Part shown: piece by piece, positions 32,108 through 41,040 of the stretch
How positions within the stretch are numbered: the stretch's first letter is position 1
How the letters are laid out: the number at the start of each line of letters is the position of its first letter
Assembly (NCBI GenBank): GCA_002478945.1
Contig: DLKM01000010.1
Span: forward strand, 9,651-73,650
Direction: 5' to 3'
DNA from: Christensenella sp. UBA7588
GTDB lineage: Bacteria; Bacillota; Clostridia; Christensenellales; CAG-917
Length of the DNA stretch: 64,000 bases
Translations under genes and position numbers: made by a program
Notes under the pieces: model-generated
Told to the model about the DNA's origin: nothing
Database searches by the model: none
The model's input: the letters and a program-made list of their open reading frames with translations, nothing else

Positions 32108-33178
32108 ATGGCAGACGTTTTCAACTACAACGTATCTCAGGTCGTCAAATGCGACAACTGCGGAGCGGATATGTTTTACGACCCGAGCGCAGGCGTATTG
32201 AGATGTCCGTATTGCGACGCCGTCCGCAACGTTAAGAAAAGTGCGTGTTATCGCAGAGATTATCTTTCCGAGTGCGCAAACGGCGACGTCGAGACGGAGC
32301 AAGAAGTATTCAAATGCCCCAACTGCGCAGGAGATATTCCGCTTCAATCGTTCGATACGGCGGTCAAATGCCCGTACTGCGGAGCGACCAACGTTGTAAA
32401 AATCGAAGATTTGAAAGGATTGAAGCCCGATAGCATTCTCCCGTTCTCGGTGTCGAAGCAAGGTGCGTCCGACGCAGGCAAAAAGTGGATAAAAAGAAAA
32501 CTTTTTGCACCTATTAAACTCAAGAGATGCTTCTCGGTGGACAATTTCAAAGGAATTTATATTCCGTCGTATGCGTTTACGGCAGACACGTTTTCACAAT
32601 ATGAAGGACGCGTCGGAGAGCGCAAAACGAGGGTTGTGGGCAGCGGAAACAATCGTCGTACCGAAACGTACATCGAATGGCACAATATAAGCGGCACAAC
32701 AAGCGAGTATTTCGAGGATATGGCGGTTGAGGCAAGCACTCAACTCACGCAAAAGGAACTCAACAAGATTTTGCCCTACGACACGGACAATATCGAGGCG
32801 TACAACAAAGACTACATAGCGGGTTTCAACGCAGAGCGTTACGACACGTCGTTGCGCGACGGATTCGGTATAGCGCAAGGGCAGATGGACGCCACTATTC
32901 GCAAAAAGATATTGTCAATCTACGGAGCGAGTATCGTCGATTATCTCAACGTGGATACGCAGTATTCAAACACGCAATTTCGTTATATGTTGCTCCCCCT
33001 GTGGGTGTGCGCATACAAGTATCGCAAAAACTCTTATCGCTTCTTAATCAACGGCAGAACGGGCAAATCGACAGGAAAGTCGCCAGTATCTCCGCTCAAA
33101 GTGATAATAACGGTGCTTATCGGTCTCGGACTAATCGTATTGGTCGCGTGGCTGTATCTGAACGGTTACTTTAACTAA
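32108..33178 (+). CDS. zinc-ribbon membrane protein (TFIIB-type ribbon, YdjH-like context)
   Basis: This 356-residue protein has two N-terminal zinc-binding ribbons (KCDNCGADMFY...RCPYCDA and KCPNCAGDIPL...KCPYCGA), a ~200-residue middle domain beginning near GLKPDSILPFSVSK and one C-terminal membrane helix (about residues 328-350, VIITVLIGLGLIVLVAWLYL). Proteins of this layout are usually annotated as TFIIB-type zinc-ribbon-containing proteins and often neighbour SPFH/YdjI genes, as here with an 8-nt gap. It would be anchored by its tail with the ribbons in the cytoplasm. No enzymatic motif was recognised. Confidence 0.75.
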   Translation: MADVFNYNVSQVVKCDNCGADMFYDPSAGVLRCPYCDAVRNVKKSACYRRDYLSECANGDVETEQEVFKCPNCAGDIPLQSFDTAVKCPYCGATNVVKIEDLKGLKPDSILPFSVSKQGASDAGKKWIKRKLFAPIKLKRCFSVDNFKGIYIPSYAFTADTFSQYEGRVGERKTRVVGSGNNRRTETYIEWHNISGTTSEYFEDMAVEASTQLTQKELNKILPYDTDNIEAYNKDYIAGFNAERYDTSLRDGFGIAQGQMDATIRKKILSIYGASIVDYLNVDTQYSNTQFRYMLLPLWVCAYKYRKNSYRFLINGRTGKSTGKSPVSPLKVIITVLIGLGLIVLVAWLYLNGYFN

Positions 33179-33218
33179 AAAACAATTTACATAATCTGAA
33201 ATTCGGAGGTAAAAACAA

Positions 33219-33416
33219 ATGATTACAAAAGATATGCTTATCATCGACGTTCTTGCACAAGGCGACCCCGATAAACTTGCAGAAGTATTGCAAGAGAGCG
33301 GTATGCATTGTTTGCATTGTATGCTTGCGCACGGCGAAACACTCGAAGAAGCTGCGGCGGTTCACGGAATCGATGTAGACGAGTTGGTTGCAAAACTCAA
33401 CAAAACGTTGGGCTGA
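33219..33416 (+). CDS. DUF1858 domain protein
   Basis: This small 65-residue protein has GGAGG upstream of the ATG. It matches the DUF1858 family: an N-terminal MITKDMLIIDVL segment, then GMHCLHCMLAHGETLEEAA with a CxxC pair, and a C-terminal helix VDELVAKLNKTL. DUF1858 proteins have a ScdA-N-like helical fold, and the family is associated with redox or iron-sulphur proteins; the cysteines may bind metal or a cofactor. The gene is 40 nt behind the zinc-ribbon gene and could be the last of that operon, as two hairpins follow. Confidence 0.85.
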   Translation: MITKDMLIIDVLAQGDPDKLAEVLQESGMHCLHCMLAHGETLEEAAAVHGIDVDELVAKLNKTLG

Positions 33417-33445
33417 TAGCGCAAATAAGCGTATTGCGACGTTAT

Positions 33446-33479
33446 AAGGAATGAACGCTTAAAAACGAGCGTTTTCCTT
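33446..33479 (+). terminator. stem-loop after the DUF1858 gene
   Basis: Arms AAGGA...AACGCT and AGCGTT...TCCTT form a two-part stem, ending without a long T-run. It is probably a weak terminator or a 3'-end stabiliser, backed up by the hairpin at 33513-33546. Confidence 0.5.
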
Positions 33480-33512
33480 GAATTTCGCAATGCAAAAAAA
33501 CGATAAAAAACA

Positions 33513-33546
33513 TCAAAAAAATCGTCGGTTTTCGACGATTTTTTTG
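33513..33546. terminator. bidirectional terminator between DUF1858 and spmB
   Basis: Stem AATCGTCG / CGACGATT with loop GTTTT is flanked by an A-tract on the left and a T-tract on the right. It should end both the rightward DUF1858 transcript and the leftward spmAB transcript; it touches the spmB stop codon. Confidence 0.8.
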
Positions 33547-34053
33547 TTACATAACCCTACACAGCGCACAGGCAATCAACGCTCCGAGCAACGTTGCAAA
33601 CAACGACACGGGGATAGCGTAACGCAGTTTCTTTGCTTTGCAAGCGGACAAATATACGGCGGAAATATAGAAAATGGTTTCGCTTCCGCCTGCGATTACC
33701 GCGGCGCATCTTGCCTGATAGGAATCTGCGCCGTACGTTGCGATTATGTTTTCAAGCAATGCAACCGTGCCGTTTCCCGACAGGGGAACGAGAAGTATAA
33801 GTTCGGTTATTTCGCTGGGTATGCCTATATATCCGAGCGGCTTGGAAAGCAATTCGGCAATGAGTGCGGACAGTCCGCTGACCTTGAAAAGATGTATGCA
33901 GACAAAGATTGTCGCAACGTAAGGAAAGATGCTTTTTACAAGCGAAAGACTCTCTTTCGTACCGTACAGAAAGCAATCGTAAACGCGCACTTTTTTTATG
34001 GCGCACACGATAATCGCAAACAACAGAATGAGGGGCAACAGATATACGCTCAT
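33547..34053 (-). CDS. spmB: spore maturation protein B
   Basis: This 168-residue membrane protein has four or five hydrophobic segments and a Gate/nucleoside-recognition-like core. The conserved stretch LVPLSGNGTVALLENI and the later CAAVIAGGSETIFYISAVY are typical of SpmB. SpmA and SpmB together are needed for normal spore core dehydration in Bacillus and Clostridium. The start codon overlaps the spmA stop by four bases (ATGA), indicating translational coupling. Length agrees with the family (about 170-180). Presence of the pair suggests that the organism, or its ancestor, formed endospores. Confidence 0.9.
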   Translation of the reverse strand: MSVYLLPLILLFAIIVCAIKKVRVYDCFLYGTKESLSLVKSIFPYVATIFVCIHLFKVSGLSALIAELLSKPLGYIGIPSEITELILLVPLSGNGTVALLENIIATYGADSYQARCAAVIAGGSETIFYISAVYLSACKAKKLRYAIPVSLFATLLGALIACALCRVM

Positions 34054-34718
34054 TGTTTTTTACTTTTTGCAAATTTTTTCGTAAAATTGCAAAACGAGGG
34101 TTTTATCTTCATATTTTTCGACAATAAAACCTCGTTGTGCGCATTTTGCGCCGTTTTGTCGTTGTTCTTTTTGAGAGATAAAACCTTGCAGATAATCATA
34201 CCGCACAGCGTTGCGATACCGCTCGATATAAGCGTAGGAACTATAATATCCGAGGCGTTTTTAGAGCCTGCCGTCGAACGCATCGCAACGACGGTTGCGG
34301 GGATAAGTTGTATGGATGTCGCATTGATGACGAGCAGCATAATCATATTGTCGGTGGCTTTATCCGAGCCGTTTTCCATCTTGCTCATTGCCTTTATTCC
34401 CGCAGGCGTCGCGACGCCGCCCATTCCGAGCATATTTGCCGACAGGTTGATGCAAATCCAGTCGTACGCTTCCTCGCTTTCGTTTTTGAAAATTTTGCGA
34501 GTTATCGGCTTTAATATTTTCGATAACGCTTTGTCGAGTTTGGTTTCCTGCATCATTTTCAACACGGACAGCCACACCGCATAAATCGCCGTCAATTTGA
34601 CGATAAGCATAATTGCCTGACTCACGCCGTCTATCATTGCAGGGAAAGCGGATTCGGGAGATTGTATAATCAGCGCAATCAGCGACGCAAGCGATATAAG
34701 TAGAAATGCCACACTCAT
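34050..34718 (-). CDS. spmA: spore maturation protein A
   Basis: This 222-residue membrane protein shows the SpmA pattern: hydrophobic N-terminal helices, WLSVLKMMQETKLDKALSKI and the highly conserved NLSANMLGMGGVATPAG. The C-terminal ~30 residues (Lys/Asn-rich) look extra and unconserved. It precedes spmB with a 4-nt overlap. No strong ribosome-binding site is seen before the ATG at 34718. It runs divergently from metG. Confidence 0.9.
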   Translation of the reverse strand: MSVAFLLISLASLIALIIQSPESAFPAMIDGVSQAIMLIVKLTAIYAVWLSVLKMMQETKLDKALSKILKPITRKIFKNESEEAYDWICINLSANMLGMGGVATPAGIKAMSKMENGSDKATDNMIMLLVINATSIQLIPATVVAMRSTAGSKNASDIIVPTLISSGIATLCGMIICKVLSLKKNNDKTAQNAHNEVLLSKNMKIKPSFCNFTKKFAKSKKQ

Positions 34719-34762
34719 ACTAAAGAGTATTTTCGTATGCGCCGTTATATGCGAACATCTTA

Positions 34763-34791
34763 TTTACAATTTCGTATAAAAGATGTATAAT
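34763..34791 (+). promoter_or_regulatory. promoter of metG
   Basis: TTTACA (34763-34768), 17-bp spacer, TATAAT (34786-34791). The leader is about 45 nt, too short for a T-box or S-box riboswitch, so metG is not controlled by such a leader here. Confidence 0.8.
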
Positions 34792-34842
34792 GTATAAACA
34801 AATTCGAGGCGAGTATCATTGGCTTGCCAAAGAGGTGCAACT

Positions 34843-36858
34843 ATGCAAGATAAAAAGAAATTTTATATGACAACCGCCATTGCCTATGCTTCGGGCAAAC
34901 CGCACATCGGCAACACTTATGAAATCGTACTTTCCGACCTTATCGCAAGAGCGAAACGAATGGAAGGCTACGACGTTTTTTTCCAGACGGGAACTGACGA
35001 ACACGGCGAAAAAATCGAACTTAAAGCAAAAGACGCAGGCGTAACTCCGCAACAATTCGTAGACGAAAAAGCGGACGGCATCAAGCGCATCTGGGACTTG
35101 ATGAATACCACCTACGATAAGTTTATTCGCACCACCGACAAGTATCACGAGGAGCAGGTGCAGAAGATATTCAAAAAGTTTTACGAGCAAGGAGACATAT
35201 ACAAAGGCTCTTACAAGGGCTGGTACTGCACGCCTTGCGAATCCTTCTGGACGGAAAGCCAACTCGTAGACGGCAAATGTCCCGATTGCGGCGGAGAAGT
35301 CAAAATCGCGGAAGAAGAAGCGTATTTCTTCAAGATGAGCAAATACGCCGACCGTTTGATGCAGTATTACGACGAACATCCCGATTTTATCACTCCCGTG
35401 TCTCGCAAAAACGAGATGGTCAACAACTTTATCAAGCCGGGACTTCAGGATTTGTGCGTATCCCGCACGTCGTTTACTTGGGGCATTCCCGTGACGTTTG
35501 ACGACAAGCACGTTATATACGTTTGGCTCGACGCTTTGACGAACTATATCACGGGTATAGGTTTTGACGTAGACGGTAACAGCAGCGACCTTTACAAAAA
35601 AGAATGGCCCGCCGACGTGCATATCATCGGCAAAGACATCGTGCGTTTCCACGTTATTTATTGGCCGATATTCCTTATGGCTTTGGGCGAACCGTTGCCG
35701 AAACAGATTTTCGGTCATCCGTGGCTGTTGATGAACGGCGGAAAGATGTCAAAGTCCAAGGGTAACGTCATTTATGCGGACGATTTGGTAAATTATTTCG
35801 GCGTCGACGCAGTCAGATACTTCCTGCTTTCGCAAATGCCGTTCGACAACGACGGTATTATCGGCTGGGACGTCGTTATGGATACTATCAACAGCGAACT
35901 CGTCAACGTTTACGGCAACCTCGTGCAACGCACCATTGCGATGAGCAATAAATATTTCGGCGGCGTAGTGTGCGACAAAGGCGTAAGCGAACCCGTTGAC
36001 GACGAGCTTAAGACGCTCGCAAAAGGCGCGAGAGATAAAGTGTTCGGCAATATCGACAAGTATCGCGCGGCAGACGCATTGAGCGATATTTTTGCGGTTT
36101 TGCGCCGTGCAAACAAGTGTATCGACGAGACGATGCCGTGGGTTCTCGCAAAGGACGAGACCAAAAGAGACCGTCTTGCAACCGTGCTTTACAATCTTAC
36201 TGAAACAATCGTGATTTGCGCGAGTTTGCTTGCGCCGTTTATGCCGACCACGTCCGAAAAAGTGGCAAATCAATGCGGCGCGACTTTGCGCGGATACGAC
36301 GAACTCGACAAGTTCGGACTTTTGCCTAACGGAACGAAAGTGGACGAAAATCCCTCTCACATCTTTGCGAGAATCGACGTGGACAAGGTGCATAAAGACC
36401 TCGTCGCAAAAGGACTCGTCGCAAGCGACGAAGAAAAAGCCGAAGCCGAAAAAGAAGCTCCGAAAGCGGCTAAAAAAGAGCAGAAAGAGGATAAAAAGCA
36501 AGATAATGTCGCGGACGTTTCGGAAATAACCATAGACGATTTTGCAAAAGTGCAACTTCGCGTCGGAAGAATTCTGACAGCCGAAAAAGTTGAAAAAGCG
36601 GATAAACTCCTCAAATTCTCCGTTCAAATCGGCGACGAAGTACGCACGATAGTCAGCGGTATCGCAAAGTATTACACGCCCGAAGAAACGGTGGGTAAGA
36701 ACGTCGTTGTCGTGTCCAACCTCAAGCCTGCGAAATTGCGCGGAATCGAGAGTCAGGGTATGTTGCTTTGCGCTTGCCAAAAGAACGAGGACGGAAGCGA
36801 AAACGTCGTTCTCGTATCTCCCGAAAAATCCGTGGACAGCGGTTGCGTGGTAAGATAG
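34843..36858 (+). CDS. metG: methionyl-tRNA synthetase with C-terminal tRNA-binding domain
   Basis: This 671-residue class I synthetase charges tRNA-Met with methionine. The HIGH motif appears as KPHIGN (residues 19-24) and KMSKS at about 301-305. One zinc knuckle is seen (C129-x2-C132 and C146-x2-C149). After the anticodon-binding helices a Lys/Glu/Ala-rich linker (about 530-560) leads to a C-terminal EMAP-II/Trbp111-like domain (IDDFAKVQLRVGRILTAEKV) used for dimerisation and tRNA binding. The ATG at 34843 is chosen over a TTG at 34819 because AGAGGTG lies five bases upstream and the family N-terminus begins here. A terminator follows at 36865. Confidence 0.95.
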   Translation: MQDKKKFYMTTAIAYASGKPHIGNTYEIVLSDLIARAKRMEGYDVFFQTGTDEHGEKIELKAKDAGVTPQQFVDEKADGIKRIWDLMNTTYDKFIRTTDKYHEEQVQKIFKKFYEQGDIYKGSYKGWYCTPCESFWTESQLVDGKCPDCGGEVKIAEEEAYFFKMSKYADRLMQYYDEHPDFITPVSRKNEMVNNFIKPGLQDLCVSRTSFTWGIPVTFDDKHVIYVWLDALTNYITGIGFDVDGNSSDLYKKEWPADVHIIGKDIVRFHVIYWPIFLMALGEPLPKQIFGHPWLLMNGGKMSKSKGNVIYADDLVNYFGVDAVRYFLLSQMPFDNDGIIGWDVVMDTINSELVNVYGNLVQRTIAMSNKYFGGVVCDKGVSEPVDDELKTLAKGARDKVFGNIDKYRAADALSDIFAVLRRANKCIDETMPWVLAKDETKRDRLATVLYNLTETIVICASLLAPFMPTTSEKVANQCGATLRGYDELDKFGLLPNGTKVDENPSHIFARIDVDKVHKDLVAKGLVASDEEKAEAEKEAPKAAKKEQKEDKKQDNVADVSEITIDDFAKVQLRVGRILTAEKVEKADKLLKFSVQIGDEVRTIVSGIAKYYTPEETVGKNVVVVSNLKPAKLRGIESQGMLLCACQKNEDGSENVVLVSPEKSVDSGCVVR

Positions 36859-36864
36859 TTTCAC

Positions 36865-36888
36865 ACCGCCTCTGTCGAGGCGGTTTTT
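36865..36888 (+). terminator. intrinsic terminator between metG and tatD
   Basis: Stem ACCGCCT / AGGCGGT (extended by one C-G pair inside) followed by five T. It ends only 6 bases before the tatD start codon. Confidence 0.75.
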
Positions 36889-36894
36889 ATAAAA

Positions 36895-37665
36895 ATGATA
36901 GACACCCATTGCCATCTCAACGATGAAAAACTATTGCCGCAAGCCGACGCAATCGTCGGCAATTTCGCAAGCGACGATATAGAGAGCGCAATCTGCGTCG
37001 GCTACGATATGCCCTCGTCGAGGCTTGCCGTGCAACTTGCCGATAAGTATGACAGGCTTTATTGCGCAATAGGAATTCATCCCCACGACGCGGATACCGC
37101 AAACGCTTCCGCTTACGACGAATTAAAAACGCTTTCGCAAACCGAAAAGTGCGTCGCAATCGGAGAGATTGGCTTGGATTATTATTACGATTTGAGTGAA
37201 AGAGACGTCCAACGCAAGGCGTTTTGCGAGCAAATCGAACTTGCCGACGAGATGAAACTCCCCGTCGTTTTGCACGTCAGAGACGCATACGACGACGCAA
37301 GAAAGATTCTGTTCGATATGAAAAATCGCTTGAATCACGGCTTGCTTTTGCATTGCTATTCCGGCTCGAGCGAGTACGTAAAAGTGTTCGATAAGTTGGA
37401 CGCGTATTACTCCTTCGGCGGCGCGATAACTTTCAAAAACGCAAAGCACAATATCGAATCTCTTTCAAACGTACCTATACAAAGACTCGTGTTGGAAACG
37501 GACTGTCCGTATATGACTCCCGTTCCGTACAGAGGCAAACTCAACGAACCAAAATACGTTTCGCTCGTTCTCGAAAAAGCAAGCGAAGTGCTTGGAATAG
37601 ACAAAGACGAGTTGGATAGAATAACGACTCAAAATGCAAAAAGACTGTTTTATCGGTTGAAATAA
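36895..37665 (+). CDS. tatD: TatD-family metal-dependent hydrolase
   Basis: This 256-residue TIM-barrel hydrolase has all the family metal ligands: DTHCHLN at the N-terminus, GEIGLDYYYD near residue 90, HVRDA, LLHCYSG and ETDCPYMTP near residue 200. TatD enzymes are cytoplasmic 3'-5' DNA/RNA exonucleases or phosphodiesterases; related family members act as D-aminoacyl-tRNA deacylases. Length matches. There is no ribosome-binding site, since the metG terminator hairpin occupies that position, and a stop at 36856 excludes an upstream start. The order metG, tatD, rsmA is common in Bacillota. Confidence 0.92.
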   Translation: MIDTHCHLNDEKLLPQADAIVGNFASDDIESAICVGYDMPSSRLAVQLADKYDRLYCAIGIHPHDADTANASAYDELKTLSQTEKCVAIGEIGLDYYYDLSERDVQRKAFCEQIELADEMKLPVVLHVRDAYDDARKILFDMKNRLNHGLLLHCYSGSSEYVKVFDKLDAYYSFGGAITFKNAKHNIESLSNVPIQRLVLETDCPYMTPVPYRGKLNEPKYVSLVLEKASEVLGIDKDELDRITTQNAKRLFYRLK

Positions 37666-37693
37666 TGACGATAAAATGCGTTTTAGGATAGAT

Positions 37694-38311
37694 ATGACAA
37701 ATAATTACGTTTATGAATTCGGCGACAGCCTATATCTGAACATCACAAACCGTTGCCCAAACAACTGCGAATTTTGCATTCGCAATATCAAGGACGGCGT
37801 GAGCGGCAGCGATTTGTGGTTGCTCAAAGAACCCACTTTTCAAGAACTTGTAAACGACATTTCTATGTATGATTTGAAGAAGTACAAAGAGGTCGTTTTC
37901 TGCGGATTCGGAGAGCCGACTTGCAATCTGTCGATGATTTCGCAAATTGCGCCTTATCTGAAAAATACGGGGTGCAAGACAAGAATCAATACCAACGGAC
38001 TTGCAAATCTGATAAACAAGAGAGACGACGTGGCAAAGCTGATTGCTCCGTATATCGATTCGGTATCGATTTCGCTCAATGCGTCGAACGCGCAGGTGTA
38101 TCAGGAGATTTGCAGAAGCAAATTCGGAGAGGACGCTTTTTATGCGATGCTGAAATTCGCAAAGGACTGCGTTGACGCAGGTATCGATACGACGATGTCG
38201 GTGGTCGATTTCATCGGAGAAGAAGAAGTGGAAGCGTGCAGAAAACTCGCTCTCGAGGCAGGCGCGCATTTCAAGGTCAGAGAAACGATATACGAAGATA
38301 CCGAGTATTAA
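37694..38311 (+). CDS. TatD-linked radical SAM protein
   Basis: This 205-residue protein carries the radical SAM cluster motif CPNNCEFC (Cys21, Cys25, Cys28) and a second conserved stretch FCGFGEPTCN, and sits right after tatD. This matches the TatD-family-linked radical SAM group, whose substrate is unknown. The ATG at 37694 is preferred over the in-frame ATG at 37676 because AGGA precedes it at 5 nt and relatives begin near (M)TNxYVYEFG. The short length (no C-terminal SPASM or TRAM domain) is normal for this group. Confidence 0.88.
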   Translation: MTNNYVYEFGDSLYLNITNRCPNNCEFCIRNIKDGVSGSDLWLLKEPTFQELVNDISMYDLKKYKEVVFCGFGEPTCNLSMISQIAPYLKNTGCKTRINTNGLANLINKRDDVAKLIAPYIDSVSISLNASNAQVYQEICRSKFGEDAFYAMLKFAKDCVDAGIDTTMSVVDFIGEEEVEACRKLALEAGAHFKVRETIYEDTEY

Positions 38312-38445
38312 GAAAAAACAGAAGAAAACTTTGCATCGCATCGTTTGCTTCCGCTTTTATCTTTTGTACTTCGACTGTTTGTCTTTGGTACGATAGTAGT
38401 GTGGTTCGCATCGCGACATATATGCAAAACGCGCAAAGGTAAAAT

Positions 38446-39288
38446 ATGGAAAACAACAGTATAAAAGACATAATCAGGGGCGTTGATTTTCATTTCAACA
38501 AGGCACTCGGACAAAATTTTATCACGGACGGCAATTTGCTTGACGCAATCGTTGCCGACAGCGGTATAACCTGCGACGACGTAGTCGTGGAGATTGGCAC
38601 GGGCGCAGGCACGTTGACCCGCGCAATCGCAAAGGTCGCAAAAAAGGTGTATTCGTTCGAAGTCGACCGCAATCTCGAACCCGTGCTTGCGTTGTCTCTG
38701 CAAGGATTGGAAAACGTCGAGGTAATTTTCAAAGACGTTCTCAAAATGAAAGACGACGCATTCAAAGAAATAGTCGACACGCCGTTCAAGGTCGTTGCGA
38801 ATCTTCCGTACTATATTACAACTCCGCTTGCGATGAGATTTATCGAAAGCAGTCTCGACGTTACGAGCTTAACGATTATGGTGCAAAAAGAGGTTGCAGA
38901 CAGATTCGTCGCAAAAGCAAACACTCCCGATTATTCCGCAATCACGCTTGCGATTGAAATGGCAGGCAATGCGCAAATCACGAGAAACGTGTCGAGAAAT
39001 ATGTTTTTCCCGTCTCCTAACGTGGACAGCGCGGTGGTGCGAATCGATTTGGACAGAAACAAACTTGCGGGAGAGGATTTTGCTCTCGTTCACAAACTTG
39101 TAAGGGGAGCGTTTGCAATGAGAAGAAAGACGCTTGCAAACAACCTCAGCGTTTCTTTGGGATTGTCAAAACAAGAAGCGACGGATATAATTCTTGAGGC
39201 AGGATTCCCTCCGCTAGTGAGAGGAGAGGCGTTGTCGCTTGCGGATTATATAACCTTGTCGCACGTCGTGGCAAACAGACAAAAATGA
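38446..39288 (+). CDS. rsmA: 16S rRNA A1518/A1519 dimethyltransferase
   Basis: This 280-residue protein (KsgA/RsmA) dimethylates two adjacent adenines near the 3' end of 16S rRNA, a late step in 30S assembly. Visible motifs are ALGQNFITD at the N-terminus, the SAM site VVEIGTGAGTLTRAIA (about residues 46-61), the catalytic NLPYYITTP and the C-terminal small domain with RRKTLANNL. Length is typical. A weak AAAGG precedes the ATG. The upstream gap of 134 nt holds no gene; the rnmV (RNase M5) gene that often sits here is absent. Confidence 0.95.
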   Translation: MENNSIKDIIRGVDFHFNKALGQNFITDGNLLDAIVADSGITCDDVVVEIGTGAGTLTRAIAKVAKKVYSFEVDRNLEPVLALSLQGLENVEVIFKDVLKMKDDAFKEIVDTPFKVVANLPYYITTPLAMRFIESSLDVTSLTIMVQKEVADRFVAKANTPDYSAITLAIEMAGNAQITRNVSRNMFFPSPNVDSAVVRIDLDRNKLAGEDFALVHKLVRGAFAMRRKTLANNLSVSLGLSKQEATDIILEAGFPPLVRGEALSLADYITLSHVVANRQK

Positions 39289-39359
39289 TATGACGTTTGC
39301 TTGCGGAAGCGAAACGGTGTAACGTTTTCAAAAGCAAAAAAATATATAAACAGAGTATT

Positions 39360-40295
39360 ATGCACAGAAAATCTCACAATCTTCTCGGAGTGTTTTTCGT
39401 TTCGATGTGCTCCTTGATATGGGGCTTTGCGTTCTTGGCGCAAAGAAGTGCGTCGTCCGACGTGCCTGTTTTCACGTTTAACGGTTTCCGTTTTGCGCTT
39501 GCAGTCGTGACGATAGGCGTGATGATTGCGATAAATACTCTTATTGACAAAAAGAAAGGCACGACTCGCCCCGGGTGGACGAAAAACACGTTTATCGGCG
39601 GCGCGCTTTGCGGCGTATGCTTGTTTATAGCCAACAATCTCCAACAATACGGAATTGCGCACACGTCGTTGAGCAAAGCAGGATTTATTACCGCGCTGTA
39701 TATCGTAATAGTGCCTCTTATGAGCGTGCTTATCAGAAAAAGAGTGTCGACCAACAGTTGGTTTGCCGTATTCCTCGGAATAATCGGATTTTATCTTATG
39801 TGTTTGGGAGACGGCACATCGCTCTCATTTAACGAGGCAGATTGGATATTGCTTTTGTGCGCCATAGGCTTCTCGGCGCAGATTATTTTTATCGACACTT
39901 ACGTCGGAGAAACGGACCCGTTCAAACTCACTTTCGTCCAGTTTTTGACGGCGGCATTACTCAGTTTGCCTGCGATGGCAATAGAGGGTTTTCCGCCCGC
40001 AAGCGCAATCGCGGACAATATCTGGTCCATACTTTACGTCGGTATTTTCTCGGCAGGAATAGCGTTCACTTTCCAGACGATAGGACAAAAATATTCTCCT
40101 CCGGAGCTTGCAACGCTCATAATGTCTATGGAGTCGGTCATTGCCCTTATCGCAGGCGTCGCGATACTCCACGAGCCTTGCAGCACTACGGAATTTATCG
40201 GTTGCGTAATCGTAATGCTTGCCGTGTTCCTTGCTCAACTTTACGTTCCGCACACGATGTTGAGGGCAAATTGCAGCAAATATTTTGTCGAATAA
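39360..40295 (+). CDS. EamA/DMT-family transporter
   Basis: This protein of about 311 residues has ten predicted membrane helices in two EamA repeats (first around MCSLIWGFAFLAQRSA and FNGFRFALA; second around ALIAGVAILHEPCS). DMT-family proteins export amino acids, purines or other small metabolites; the substrate is not predictable. The ATG at 39360 is chosen since the conserved part starts there; a TTG at 39297 would add 21 poorly supported residues. No strong ribosome-binding site is seen. It lies 71 nt after rsmA on the same strand and is followed by a strong terminator. Confidence 0.85.
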   Translation: MHRKSHNLLGVFFVSMCSLIWGFAFLAQRSASSDVPVFTFNGFRFALAVVTIGVMIAINTLIDKKKGTTRPGWTKNTFIGGALCGVCLFIANNLQQYGIAHTSLSKAGFITALYIVIVPLMSVLIRKRVSTNSWFAVFLGIIGFYLMCLGDGTSLSFNEADWILLLCAIGFSAQIIFIDTYVGETDPFKLTFVQFLTAALLSLPAMAIEGFPPASAIADNIWSILYVGIFSAGIAFTFQTIGQKYSPPELATLIMSMESVIALIAGVAILHEPCSTTEFIGCVIVMLAVFLAQLYVPHTMLRANCSKYFVE

Positions 40296-40313
40296 AAAAG
40301 CGATTGAAATTGC

Positions 40314-40342
40314 AAAAACGCACGTTTAAGCGTGCGTTTTTC
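40314..40342. terminator. bidirectional terminator
   Basis: Stem ACGCACG / CGTGCGT with flanking A-tract and T-tract between the converging EamA and trmO genes. Confidence 0.85.
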
Positions 40343-40371
40343 TATTATAAAAGTTGTTTTTTGCAACTAAA

Positions 40372-41040
40372 TTATCGTTCTGTACTTTCAATCGCAAACA
40401 CGGTCGCAACGCCGTTTTCAACCTTAAAGCGAACGTTGTATCCGTTGAAAATCATTCCGTATTCTCTGTCGTCGTCCTGATAAGACGGGCGCGGGTCCTC
40501 TTGTATACATTCGATTATAGTTCGTTTTTCTTCGGCGTTTATATCTTCGTCGCAAGCCCAAACCACTTGCAGTTTGTCATAAAAGTGCTTGTCCGCATAC
40601 GAGCATACGGCGTCCTTTACGCAGTCCGTGGGAACGTAAGGTTTGATGTCGTATATCGGCGTGCCGTCGATAAGGTCGGCACCTTCGACTATAAGACAAT
40701 CTCCGTCCCGTTCGTCGTGTTCCACGCTCAAAAGTTTTACGAGACTCAATCCGATGTTGTTCGGACGAAACGGAGAGCGGGACGCAAATACGCCGACTTT
40801 TTGATTGCCGCCTAATCTCGGAGGTCTGACCGTGGGGCAAAACTCGGCTCTGTGCGCAAGCGAAAAATCAAAGAGTAGCCAAAAATGCGAAAACTCCTCG
40901 ACGCCTCTCAAAGCGTCGGGGTTGCGATACTCCTTTTCAAAAACGATTCGTCCTTTGACAGCCACTCGTCCGCTTTGACGAGGCACGCCGAATTTCTCTT
41001 TGAACGGAGTCTGTATGTGCGCAATCGGTTTGATTTCCAT
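40372..41040 (-). CDS. trmO: tRNA (t6A37) N6-methyltransferase TrmO (TsaA family)
   Basis: This 223-residue protein matches the TrmO/TsaA family, a SAM-dependent beta-barrel methyltransferase that converts t6A37 to m6t6A in tRNA. Typical segments are IKPIAHIQTPFKEKFGVPRQ, FSHFWLLFDF, VFASRSPFRPNNIGLS and IDGTPIYDIKPYVP, in family order. A C-terminal extension of about 60 residues follows, as in the longer bacterial forms. The ATG at 41040 is chosen because GAGGA lies just upstream; an upstream ATG at 41097 would add a stretch with no family similarity. Confidence 0.9.
   Translation of the reverse strand: MEIKPIAHIQTPFKEKFGVPRQSGRVAVKGRIVFEKEYRNPDALRGVEEFSHFWLLFDFSLAHRAEFCPTVRPPRLGGNQKVGVFASRSPFRPNNIGLSLVKLLSVEHDERDGDCLIVEGADLIDGTPIYDIKPYVPTDCVKDAVCSYADKHFYDKLQVVWACDEDINAEEKRTIIECIQEDPRPSYQDDDREYGMIFNGYNVRFKVENGVATVFAIESTER

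Noticed and set aside
33478..34584. 368-codon plus-strand frame across spmB-spmA
   Set aside because: It is antisense to two recognised genes, crosses a terminator and has no ribosome-binding site.
34719..34842. Possible T-box or SAM riboswitch in front of metG
   Set aside because: The leader after the promoter is only ~45 nt and has no conserved T-box or S-box sequence.
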